From Melastoma dodecandrum (Eukaryota; Streptophyta; Magnoliopsida; Myrtales; Melastomataceae): a stretch of DNA of 64,000 nucleotides. The stretch spans positions 1 through 64,000 of the forward strand of contig JARUPY010000158.1 of the NCBI GenBank assembly GCA_029817715.1, in the 5' to 3' direction. The translations under genes and the position numbers were made by a program. This document shows positions 54,380 through 64,000 of this stretch, in pieces. The notes under the pieces are model-generated. The model was not told where the DNA came from. It did not search any database and worked only from the letters and a program-made list of their open reading frames with translations. Each line of letters begins with the position of its first letter. Position 1 is the first letter of the stretch.

Positions 54380-57300
54380 TTAGGAATTAAGCGCTTCCCA
54401 CATTAATGGAGTCCTTTGTTTTAGGATTTTATGGTGAGCTTCCCAGATAGTCGCGCGATAGGGTTTGAGATATTTACCATTAACCTTTAATGGATGTCTG
54501 ACCCCACTTCTCGTCATAAGCCGATAACTATTAGATGAGTATGTTTCACATACCTCATATGGACCTTCCCAATTAGGGGACCATTTACCCAAAACTTGGT
54601 CTTTCGATTTAAGGGGTAGCACCATCTTCCAAACCAAGTCGCCCACTTTAAAGTGCTTATGGACAACCCTTTTGTTATAATGCCTAGCAATCCTTTGTTT
54701 ATGCACCTCGAGTCGGTCTATTACATCAAGTCGCTTCTTCTCTAATTCTTCCAAAGCGAGGTACATTGCCTCGTCTTGTAAATCAGGGTGAGTCACCCTG
54801 AGCGACTTGTATCGAACCTCAATAGGTAGGACGGCGTCTTGCCCATATACTAGTGAAAAAGGGGTTTCCCCTGTGCTTTCTCTCTTAGTAACCCTTAAAG
54901 CCCACAAAGTGTCTTGTAATAGTTTGTGCCATCCTCTTGGATTTGCACCAACCATTTTCTGAATATTGTTCTTTATGAGTTTATTAGTAGCTTCAGCCTG
55001 TCCATTTGCCTGAGGATAATAAGGTGTTGAGTTGGTGATTGAGAAACCAAACTCCGTAGCGAATTCTCGCATTTTCTCATTATTGAAAGTGGTGCCATTG
55101 TCCACTACAATATTCTGGGGAATTCTAAATCTATAGATGATGGATGATTTGAGAAAATCGATCACTTCTTTATGATCGATCTTCTTATAAACTTGAGCCT
55201 CGACCCATTTAGTAAAATAATCGGTGGCGACTAGAACATAGGCGTCACCTTTACTTGAGTGCGGATGGATTTCCCCGATTATATCTAAAGCCCAAGACCT
55301 AAATGGCCAAGGCTTGATGACTGAGACCAAGTCGGACGCTGGGGCCCTCGTCACCGGACCATGTTTTTGGCACTCTTGGCATCCCTTAGCCATTTCTATG
55401 CAGTTCTTTAGCATTGATGGCCAGTAAAAACCATGTCTTTGGATAATCCAAGACATTTTGGTGCCAGATTGGTGAGATCCGCATAACCCCTGATGAGTCT
55501 CTAACATAATTGGGGTCACTTCGTCTAAGTCGACACACCTTAACAGGACTCCTTCCTTGGTCTTTCTGTAAAGTACCCCATCTATAAGGTGTACGACAAA
55601 GCCTGAGTCTTAATTCTTTGGCTCGCCTTTTTGTGTTGGGTCAGAAAGGAAGTCGGTGATTGGCTTCCTCCAATCCTTATCGCTTGTCATTATGTCTAGA
55701 GCGAACGCGTCGCTTTGGGGAGCTAGGTGAGAAACTATTTCTGGGATACAATCGCTTCCTCTTTTGGCCTTGTATCCTGAAGCCTTTTGGGCTAAGTCGT
55801 TAGCGATGGTATTTTCCCCTCGACCTACAAAGAGGAAAGTGATCGCTTCAAATCGCTCGACTAGCTTGCGGGCGACTTGATGATAGGGTGTGAGTTTCTC
55901 TTGGCATATGGAAGTACCATTCATCTGGTTAATCACCAGTTGAGAATCCCCCATCACTGTGGCTTTCTTGGCTCCCAAGGTTAATAGTTCCTTCAGGAGC
56001 GTGATCAAAGCTTCATATTCAGTTGCATTGTTGGTGTGAGTTGCCGTCAAGCGATACGCTAGACGAACATCTTTCCCTAGTGGCGAAAGTATACGAAGGC
56101 CTATACCTACGCCGGTTTTCGCCGAAGATCCATCAAATCAACCCTGCCAAATGTCCTCAAGGGATTCTTCTTGGTCGATTGATACAAATGGATCGTGACT
56201 CACCAAGAAGTCGGCTAGAGCCTGTCCTTTCACCGACTGTTGGGATTTGAATCGTAGATCATACGCGGATAGCACTAAACTCCATTTACTAATTCTACCA
56301 GTCAGTAGGGGACTTTCGAAAAAGTACTTTATGACTGGAGACTTGTTAATGACATGAACCTCTTGGGATCCAATATAATGTCTTAGCTTAGTAACAGTAT
56401 AAAAGACTGACAGGCATAACTTCTCCTTAATTGTATAGCGTTTTTCTGTAGCGGTTAGTTGTCTTGACAAATAGTAGACCGCTCTCTCAGTTTTGTCTTC
56501 CGCCTCTTGGGCTAACATGGCTCCGATGACTGATTCAGTCGCTGCCACGTAAAGCAGATAGGGCTTTCCTATCTGAGGAGGGGCAAGCACAGGCGGCTTC
56601 ATTAAATACTTTTTTAAGCATTCAAATGCTTTTTGGTGTTCGTCGCTCCACACAAAGTTTCCCTTTGCCTTTAGTAAAGTCGAGAAGACTTCTGTCCGTC
56701 TAGCGACATTGCCAATAAATCGCCTGAGATAATTGACCCTTCCTAAGAAAGCCTGTAACTGCTTCTTGTTACTCGGAGGGTTCAATCTTTGAATGGCATT
56801 CACTTTGTTCTGGTCGACTTCTATGCCACGTTGATGAACTAGGAACCCTAGGAAATGTCCTGCTCTTACTCCAAAAGCACATTTGAGAGGGTTTAGTTTG
56901 AGCTGATGCTTTCTCATTTGGATGAAAGCATTCCTAAGATCATTAACATGCGACCTCTCGTCTTTTGATTTGACCACTATATCATCTATGTATACCTCGA
57001 CTGTTTTGGCAATCGAAGCATCAAAAATGGCGTTCATGGCTCGTTGGTAGGTTGCACCAGCGTTTTTAAGCCCAAACGGCATGACTACCCACTCGAAAAT
57101 GCCTAAGGGACATCTGAACGCGGTTTTATGGATATCTTCCTCAGCCAAGAAAATTTGGTTATATCCTGAGAAACCATCCATGAATGACATAATTTGGTGC
57201 CCTGCAGTCTTATCGACTAAGTCGTCTGCAATGGGCATGGGATATTCATCCTTTGGAGTAGCACGATTTAGGTCTCTGAAGTCGATGCAGACTCTAATCT

Positions 57301-57942
57301 TGCCATTCTTTTTTATGACAGGGACTATGCTGGATATCCACTCGGTGTACCTCGATGTTCTTATATACCCAGCTTTAAAGAGCTTCTTGACTTCTTCGAA
57401 TACTGCCTGAGTGACTTCATGAGTCATTCTCCTTGGTGCCTGTTGGACTGGTTTAAATCCTGCTTTGATTGGCAACTTATGTTCTACAAGTCGGCGATCT
57501 AGGCCAGGCATTTCAGTATAGTCCCAGGCGAAACAGTCCTTGAATTCTTCAAGAGTAGCCTTAATAGAATTGAAAAGTTCTTTATTCATTGAAGAACTAA
57601 CGAAAACGATCCGAGGGCTAGATTCCTCGCCTAAATTGATACTTACAAGCGGGTCACATGGCATCATAAGTGACTCGCGCCCTTGGACACCGCCTAAGTC
57701 GGTATCAATGGACTAGCCTCAGCATTTACATTGCTTATTTGGCAATCTAATTTCCTAGACTTCCTAACATACTCCTGAAGTCGCTGGAGGATATCAGCGA
57801 CTGCATAGCCTCTTCCTTCGTCACTGTCCAAACACCCCTTCGTGTAGGAGTCTATCGGGTTCCAACTCCGTCGCAGTACTTTCCTGGCTCTTAGGCGCCT
57901 CTCCCTTGTCACCATTAGGACTTTTGTCTGTCTCGCCTCCAT
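54380..57942 (-). pseudogene. Pol polyprotein of element 2, interrupted
   Basis: The same domains as in element 1 appear in separate open pieces: an N-terminal piece (57694-57942), RT with the YIDD motif plus the first RNase H (56138-57667), the second RNase H (55610-56050), and integrase (54380-55519). A small deletion near 57700 shifts the frame. The TGG codon before FDGSS became TGA at about 56135. A further frame change lies near 55600. RT and integrase are each open in isolation. Confidence 0.9.
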
Positions 57943-60900
57943 CCTTGGTCGGGACTACTTCCTGCAGGACCTCATCTATGTCCTTGTCCGTGAAGTCGGG
58001 CCCCCATCCTGTCGGCACGATTGATCCCTCATCAGGCTTGGGGTGAGAGGTGCCATAGCTCACAATGAAGTCGAACTTCCCGGAGGGTTCACCTAGGGGT
58101 CCGACAGTAGGGTCTCCTAGCTTGTAGCGTTGATCCAGGGTGAGGTCCTTGATCGTCTTGCATGTTTCTGCATGTAAAATGCCCTTGTCACAACAGGAGT
58201 ATTCATCAGCCCTGATAGTCTCTATTTCAGAGTCAAGCCATAAAATCAACTCCCTATGCAAAGTCGATGGGATCGCGGCGGCTTTATGAAGCCAATCGAG
58301 TCCCAAAAGCGCATTAAACGAAGGGGCTATGTCAATTACGAAGAAAGCAGTTTCCTGCTCGTGTCTTCCAACGCCTAAATGCACAGAGCATATCCCCAGG
58401 CATTCGGACTTCCTCCCATTAAAGCCGCTTACAGCCACGTCGGTTCGCACCAACTCGCTAGGCTTGTACCCAAGTAGTCTAAACTTGGTGAGTGGGAGAA
58501 CATTGACGGTGGCGCCGTTGTCTATTAAGACTCGACCCACCAAATCACCGTCAAAGGTGGCTGTGATGTATAACGAGTGCATGTGCTGTTTCATGCGATC
58601 CGATGGTTTCCTCAGCCAGTGCAGAGGGAAGCCAGATGGAAAAGAAGTGACTTTAGAGTCCAGGGTTTTACCTTTCGGCGCCTCCGACTTGTCGTTGCAG
58701 GCGAACTTCGCAGGAAAGGTGAGAGCGTTACAGCTCACAAGGGGCCCTTGTCCTGCGTTGAAGTCGCAGGGCCTGTCTCCTCGTAGAGGAGTGTAGTCGA
58801 AGCTTGAGCCCGGGTTTTCCGAGTAATCAGTAGACTCGACCCGTTCAGGCTCCGCGACTTGTTTCTCTGCGGCTTGGTTCCTTTCCGAGGATGGCATCGC
58901 AGGGGTCATCCTGGGTCTTTTTTGGGCGTGACTTAGACGCCTTTCCTTTCTCTTTTGAGCCCTTAAGGGGGGCGCAACCTTCCTTTCCACATTCTACCAT
59001 TGAGACGAAGGGTTAAGGGCTTTGACGAATTTTGGTTTCTTAGAACCAAAAGGGGGTCGGCTTACCTCCACGAATCTGCCGTCGACTGGGTCATATCCCA
59101 CCTGTACTGGAGTATTTTCTGGTCTATTCGAGGAAGGTCTGCTAGGGTTCGAATTACCTGTACCCTCGGGGCGGACCGCTTTCACCAGCATCTCCCCTTT
59201 TGCGGACAAGTCGACCAGCCGCAAGAAATAGTTGACGCAGCATGCTGTGCAGAGCTGGGTAATAAGTATCCGATTGTGGGCGATCAGCTTGCATTTCTGG
59301 CACAGTAGCTTCTCGTCCAAGAATTGGGCGATAGGAGGTCCCCTTCGCAATTCCTGGGGGTCGACTGTCTGTGACGCATATCGAGGCCTGCGACTTGCAG
59401 CCTGTTGGGGTCGGTCTGTTCCCTTATACTCTTCCACAGGTCTTATCTCCTTGACAGGGGTAGTCCTAGTGTACCCCTGCTTGACGACTCTTTGGCCAGA
59501 CGAGTCCATAAACTCAAGTCACCGTGCCGGGCGTTCCGTACCCCGGGCGGCTGCCTCTCCATTCCCCCTATGCCCCTGGGAACCTCCTCTTCCTCCTCGC
59601 GAGGCCAGTCGGCGATCCACACTAGGAGGACTTTTGAGGACGTGAGGAGGTCCTCGGGGGGTAGTCAACGACATTGCTGCTTCCTCGAAAGGGGTCAGGT
59701 CATACCAGTCTTCTGTCTTACTGTCCAACAGGTACTTCTTAAATGTGTGGTATTGGTCCGTTGTGTGAGTGTCGTTCAGGTGCCAGTGGCAAAGCCACTT
59801 GTCCCTTCCCTTCGGCAGGATGAAAACCCCACGCTCAGCCAGTCACTTCATCAGGGCATTAGCCACCAAGGTCTCGCCAGTTGCTTGCAAATCCTGCGAG
59901 GGTATAGCAGAGTCGTTAATGACTTCTCCAAGGTTAACCTTAGTGTCAAATATATCAAATGCATGAATGGCGACTTCGTCGCCAAATGGATTATCATCCA
60001 CCATGGCGACTTCATCGACTTCAGGAAAACAGAGCTCTTTAGACTCTATTAAATCCTGAATTATATTTCTAAAGGACAGGTAGTCCTTGGTAGTATGGTT
60101 GAAGGAACCATGCCACTTGCAGTAATTCCTACTTTTTTCCCTTTCTGTCTGAGGGTGTCGATGACCAGGCTTAAGCCTGATCCTTTTCTTTTGATAAAGC
60201 CAGTCAAAAATGGTGTCGACTTTATCTGTGTCGAAGGAGTATTTCCTTTCCTCGGCATTTTTCTGGGAGGCTTTGGCTTTAGAATTTTTCCTAGTCAAGG
60301 GGTCACATATAGTCGACTCTCCCTTAACAAACTCGGCCACGTCGACTTCATAAGCATCGACTTGGTAGGCTCGAGTCAGCTTGGCCTCTTCTGTTAGGAG
60401 CTGATAGTACTCAGTGGCTCTCCTTGCCAAATCATATAGATCGGCAAAGCGCTCCCCTTGTAGCTTTTTCTGGAAAGGAATGGACAACGCATTTAATGCG
60501 AGGAGCAACTGGTCTTTCTCCGGTATGGGAGGCCTACACCGTAATAAGGCCTTTCTAAGTTTCATTAAAAACTGCCCCGGGTGTTCCCCATTAGCCTGCC
60601 TAAGGCGCATAACCTCAAACATCGACATGGGGGTATCGAGTCGAGCAAAGGTTTTAACAAACATGGACTGCATCTGAGTCCATGAAGCTACTGACCCCGA
60701 CGGCAAACCTGCATACCAGGTAAAGGCATCCCCGGTTAATGAATTCGGGAAGAGCTTTAGTTTCCAGAAGTCATTCCCGGCCGCCTCGCCAAGTTGATGA
60801 GTGAAGCGAGCAATATGCTCAAGTGGAGTCATTTCATCTTCGCCCGAGAAGCGAGTGAAGTCGGGCACCCTGTAACCTCTAGGTAAAGGGAAATCCCTAT

Positions 60901-61740
60901 CAATGTACGCAGGATAAGGAGGCCTGTATAAACAGGTGTCATCTCGCCGAGCTATTCCGGGGACGACTTGCTCTATAACCTGAGTTATGGCCTCTCTTAA
61001 GTCTGGGGGTACACCGCCTATCGGCCCCTGCCCTGCGAGTCGAGTTGGCCTTAACGGGCTATACGGAGGCCTTTCTCCCATTGTTTGGCTCGTTGGATCC
61101 CTTACATAAAATGAAGGCTCCTCACGATGATTACTACTCCGGGGTCCAGGCTCATAGGGATCTCCAACTGCGTCGACCATTGGCTCTTTTCCAGGGCGAC
61201 GAGACGGAATAAAATCCTCCCCCCGATCTGTTTCCTCTTGGAAGTCCTCTGCCTCATTCCAATACGTATTCGCTGGTCGATTACGTGAAGAAGAGGGTCG
61301 ACCAGGTGGAACCAGATTCCCGGTTCAAAGAGAGCATTCGTTCTTATCTCAGATTGCTCAAAAGTCACGTTACGTGGCCCTTGAGCAGTCCGACGAGCGT
61401 CTGCCATGAACGTAGACTCCCTAAAGGGGGCCTCTCTCATACGAGGTCTCACTCTTTCCTCGTCTCTCGGGCCAGAAAGACGCCCTATTAGAGTTTGGAC
61501 ATCCATTAGAATACCCTTCATATCAGTCAACTCCTGACGCACATCCCCCAATTCCTTGTGGAACTCCAGTCTCGAAATAAATTCGGACGGGGCATGTGAA
61601 TCAAAAGTGGACTGGTTTGTAGCTGCCTGGCCTCCTAGGGCCGGCGCTTCCAAGTCCATTCCCGGAGGAAGTTCCTGGTCTTCCCCATCTAAGGGATTCT
61701 GAGGCTCACGGCCAATAGTACTTCGAGTATTTCTCGGCAT
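57821..61740 (-). pseudogene. Gag-protease polyprotein of element 2, interrupted
   Basis: The start MPRNTRSTIGREPQNPLDGE at 61740 is intact and precedes a predicted coiled coil (FISRLEFHKELGDVRQEL) absent from element 1. A one-base loss near 61320 shifts the frame. Stops follow in MK-stop-LAERG near 59842, at about 59517 and at about 58992; the first two are CGA to TGA changes. In the second Cys/His cluster a Cys has become Tyr. The capsid domain (59843-61180) and the protease motif VLIDNGATVNVLP (57821-58990) remain readable. Confidence 0.9.
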
Positions 61741-61766
61741 TTAAGACTAAGATTTTTTTTTCTTTT

Positions 61767-61784
61767 CTCCCACTGTGGTCGCCA
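61767..61784 (-). other. Primer-binding site of element 2, tRNA-Arg type
   Basis: TGGCGACCACAGTGGGAG on the minus strand, six bases from the 5' LTR. It fits the 3' end of plant tRNA-Arg(TCG), as I recall that tRNA, including CCA. Tat-lineage elements commonly use tRNA-Arg. Confidence 0.85.
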
Positions 61785-61790
61785 AAAACG

Positions 61791-62753
61791 TGTTCGCGTA
61801 TAGAACGGATCACGTCGGAAATATTTGGCAAAGGACTCACAGGAATTGGATTGTGGTCGCCAGTAAGAAGATGCACAATTTTATTCAAACAGAATGCAAG
61901 TCTTACAATCTTGACGAATTAAGAACAGGGGCTTACAGCCATAAAAAAACGAAAAGGGAGCAAGTGGTGACAACGATGTGGAATCCTGTGACGGCGGAGA
62001 ACTGTGACGAAGGCCTTGGAAGCTCGCTCCGTCGGTGGCGGTCGCTGGCGGGAGGCTGTGACGAAGGCCCTACGAGCTCACTCCGTCGGTGGTGTCGCTG
62101 GCGGGGGGTTGACGGCAAAGGCCCTACGACCTCACTCTGTCGGTGGAAGGGGAGTTGACCTATAAACCGGGTCAAGGTATCTAATTCCTAAGGTTGACGA
62201 ACAAACTTCAGAGCTTTGGCTGTGTATGGTCGTGTCTTGTCTTGAAAAATTCATCTGCTATTTATAGAGGACTTGTACGTGTTTAATACGTAAGATCGTG
62301 TTATAGATCGTGATCCCTAATATCGTGGGAGTGTCTCAACAACCTCCTTGATATATGGGATCACGTTCCTGGATATTAGGATCAGTTACGATCCTTAACA
62401 AACGTGATTGAAAATGAATAAATTTATTCCAACCTTGTCGACTTGACTGATCTGTACGGACTACGAACGACTTGGTCGACTTATCCAGAATTCCGTCGAC
62501 TTGACCCTACTAGTAGACTTAGCTACTGTTGAGTTATCTTGGTTGACTTTGATTACCATATTCCTTCGTCGTGAGTCGACCTAGTCGACTCCGTTCATAA
62601 ATCGACCTAGTCGACTTCGTCATGGGTCGACCTAATCGACTTCGTCGTGAGTCGGCCTAGACGACTGTATCTTGGGCCGACTCGGAGTGTGACTTGAGTG
62701 ATTACTGGGTTTCTGTTCTAAGCCCAGGCCCGAAATTATTTGCCATGTCAACA
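61791..62753 (-). repeat. 5' LTR of element 2
   Basis: 963 bp with TGTT/AACA ends. The TATA motif is at 62258-62267. It is highly similar to 49964-50931, with scattered substitutions, most of them in the U3 repeat array. Confidence 0.95.
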
Positions 62754-62758
62754 CCGCC
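62754..62758. repeat. Target duplication of element 2, right (CCGCC)
   Basis: It is identical to 49959-49963. Confidence 0.85.
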
Positions 62759-64000
62759 TCTGCTGCTGATGACGCCGGGAAGACGCAGGAGGGCAGCTCT
62801 TTGGGAGTGTCTGGCCGCGGGTTGTCGAGGGGTGTGCGCCTGATGCAGCTGTGAGCGTCGGGATCGGGGATTTGGAAGTCGTCCTGGCTGGGGAAGGTCC
62901 TCGGTTTCGGCTGAGGGTAGTCGGGCAAAACCGTCCTTGGGGACTTGGCGTGGCTCTGGCCGTCTGAATACTGCGAGACTTCGCGGAGGTATGACTCGGT
63001 CCCGAGGTTTGCAGGGCAAAGGGAGAGATCGTTGACTGGAAACAGGGAGGCACCATTGCCATTGCTGTGTTGGAACGTCCTCTTGGAGTTACTGGGAGGC
63101 TCGGATCTGATGTCCTTTGGTGTGAAGTGTCGGCATGTTTGTCGGCAAAAGGCGGAGCACCATGGTGAAGTAGCTTCTGTTGGCTGGGAATCGATGTCAG
63201 GTGTCGCCGGGATGTTCGCCGACGAAGAGGCCTTGTCTCGTCTATGGTCTGGCTAGAGATGTGGCTGGTCACTGGATGTTTGGAGAGGCCATCTACTGTT
63301 GTTCCTGTTGTCAGAAGCACTGCTGGCGGCTGGACGTCCTTCCTGAAGATGCTGGTTGTTGCGGCTGCGAGGCTGGAGGGTCACCGTCTTCAGGGTGTGT
63401 ACCTGCGCATGGAAAGAAATAAGTCGAGGTAAAAGAACAGCTCCTCGCGACGCTAATATGCGTCCGCGAGGAGCTTGGAAACTGTTCTCCACCAACGGCA
63501 GATGACTGGAGCTGGTTGGGTCATCTAAAAGGGAGGCTTGTCTCCGTCGCTGCTGTGGAGAAACGTCCGTCGTCACAGGTAGCGGTTGATGAAGCTGGAG
63601 CCGTCGCCAAAGATTAGTGTCGCTGCCGCCATGTCCGGGGAGGCTGAAGTCCACTGCAACCAGAGGTATGATGTGCTCCTTGTTGTTTCCGTTGAATGTC
63701 CTGCTTGGGTTGGTCGTCGAGGGAGTTTCCTTGGCGCTGATTTCCTCTTACCTTGGTTAGGAACCGTTGAAAGACGGTGGTGGTGATGAAGACGGCCGAA
63801 AAGTGAGAAAAATGGAGAGTCTCGTTTCTGAGGATTGGAAGAGGAGCTGTCGGGATTTCTGGAAAGAAAAGATGGCGAAGGAGATGATGGCTTCGAAAAT
63901 CTCCCCTGCCTCCAGAGAAAATGAAATTGCTTCCCCCCAAGAGAATTGATGAGTCCCCCCCGTTTAGTGATGAAGATGTTCTTCTTTTATCAGGCCTCCG
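62759..64000. other. GC-rich flank right of element 2, no gene recognised
   Basis: Several overlapping frames exist on both strands, but none shows a known domain; their number reflects GC content. It continues the GC-rich sequence interrupted by element 2. A strong hairpin lies at 63439-63475. Confidence 0.5.
63439..63475. repeat. Strong GC-rich hairpin
   Basis: AGCTCCTCGCGACGC pairs with GCGTCCGCGAGGAGCT around a 6-nt loop (TAATAT), with a single bulged C in the right arm. Confidence 0.85.

Larger units (their letters stand above)
49964..62753 (-). mobile_element. Element 2: complete Tat-lineage Ty3/gypsy retrotransposon (12.8 kb)
   Basis: Two LTRs (49964-50931 and 61791-62753), a CCGCC target duplication, a tRNA-Arg primer site and a polypurine tract define a full-length insertion on the minus strand. 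The gag-protease and pol reading frames are the same family as element 1 but carry several stops and frame changes. An antisense spliced gene lies between pol and the 3' LTR. By eye the two LTRs differ at roughly 25-30 positions, about 3 percent. Confidence 0.95.

Noticed and set aside
62748..63320. 190-codon minus-strand frame right of element 2
   Set aside because: It starts across the LTR border, is Ser/Thr/Pro-rich as expected from GC-rich non-coding DNA, and shows no domain.

Overview
The window is plant nuclear DNA, very probably from a eudicot: it holds a TIR-NBS (TNL) resistance-gene relic, and TNLs are essentially absent from monocots. It is a repeat-rich, nested transposon region. 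The one cellular gene that looks intact is a two-exon BAHD acyltransferase on the minus strand (16958-18432). I found no tRNA or rRNA genes, no CRISPR array and nothing bacterial.

Layout: 1-727 is T/G low-complexity sequence with a (TTTTTG)n core. 728-11915 is a Ty3/gypsy element of the Tat type (element 1) on the minus strand. It has open gag-protease and pol frames and an intron-containing plant-mobile-domain (PMD) plus coiled-coil gene in antisense; its primer-binding site and gag start are lost and its 3' LTR is not visible. 11916-16235 is arm A of an inverted duplication (RRM-protein relic plus an LTR/PBS/gag stub of a second Tat-like family). The BAHD gene follows. 19238-22590 holds a second inverted block and a foldback-like element. 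22600-26845 carries broken capsid-like and movement-protein-like reading frames of an endogenous caulimovirid, with a tRNA-Met-type primer site between them. 27102-33458 is a complete Mutator-like element (TIRs, 10-bp target duplication) with a decayed transposase and its own PMD gene. 34104-34540 is a thaumatin-like relic. 36940-41466 holds Athila-like and Copia-like remnants. 41467-44104 has a kinase fragment, the partner of the second inverted block and the TNL pseudogene. 44105-48465 is arm B of the inverted duplication. 49964-62753 is a complete Tat element of the same family as element 1 (element 2), with two LTRs of about 965 bp and a 5-bp target duplication, but broken reading frames. 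The flanks of element 2 are GC-rich and unidentified.

How the parts relate: elements 1 and 2 are complementary relics. Element 1 keeps open frames but lacks the priming site; element 2 keeps every cis signal but its frames are interrupted, twice by CGA-to-TGA changes. Both carry the same antisense spliced gene, converging tail-to-tail on pol. PMD genes therefore occur in two unrelated transposon classes here. The two inverted blocks suggest one segmental duplication whose core became BAHD on one side and TNL on the other.

All assignments rest on reading motifs by eye; no database search or alignment program was run.
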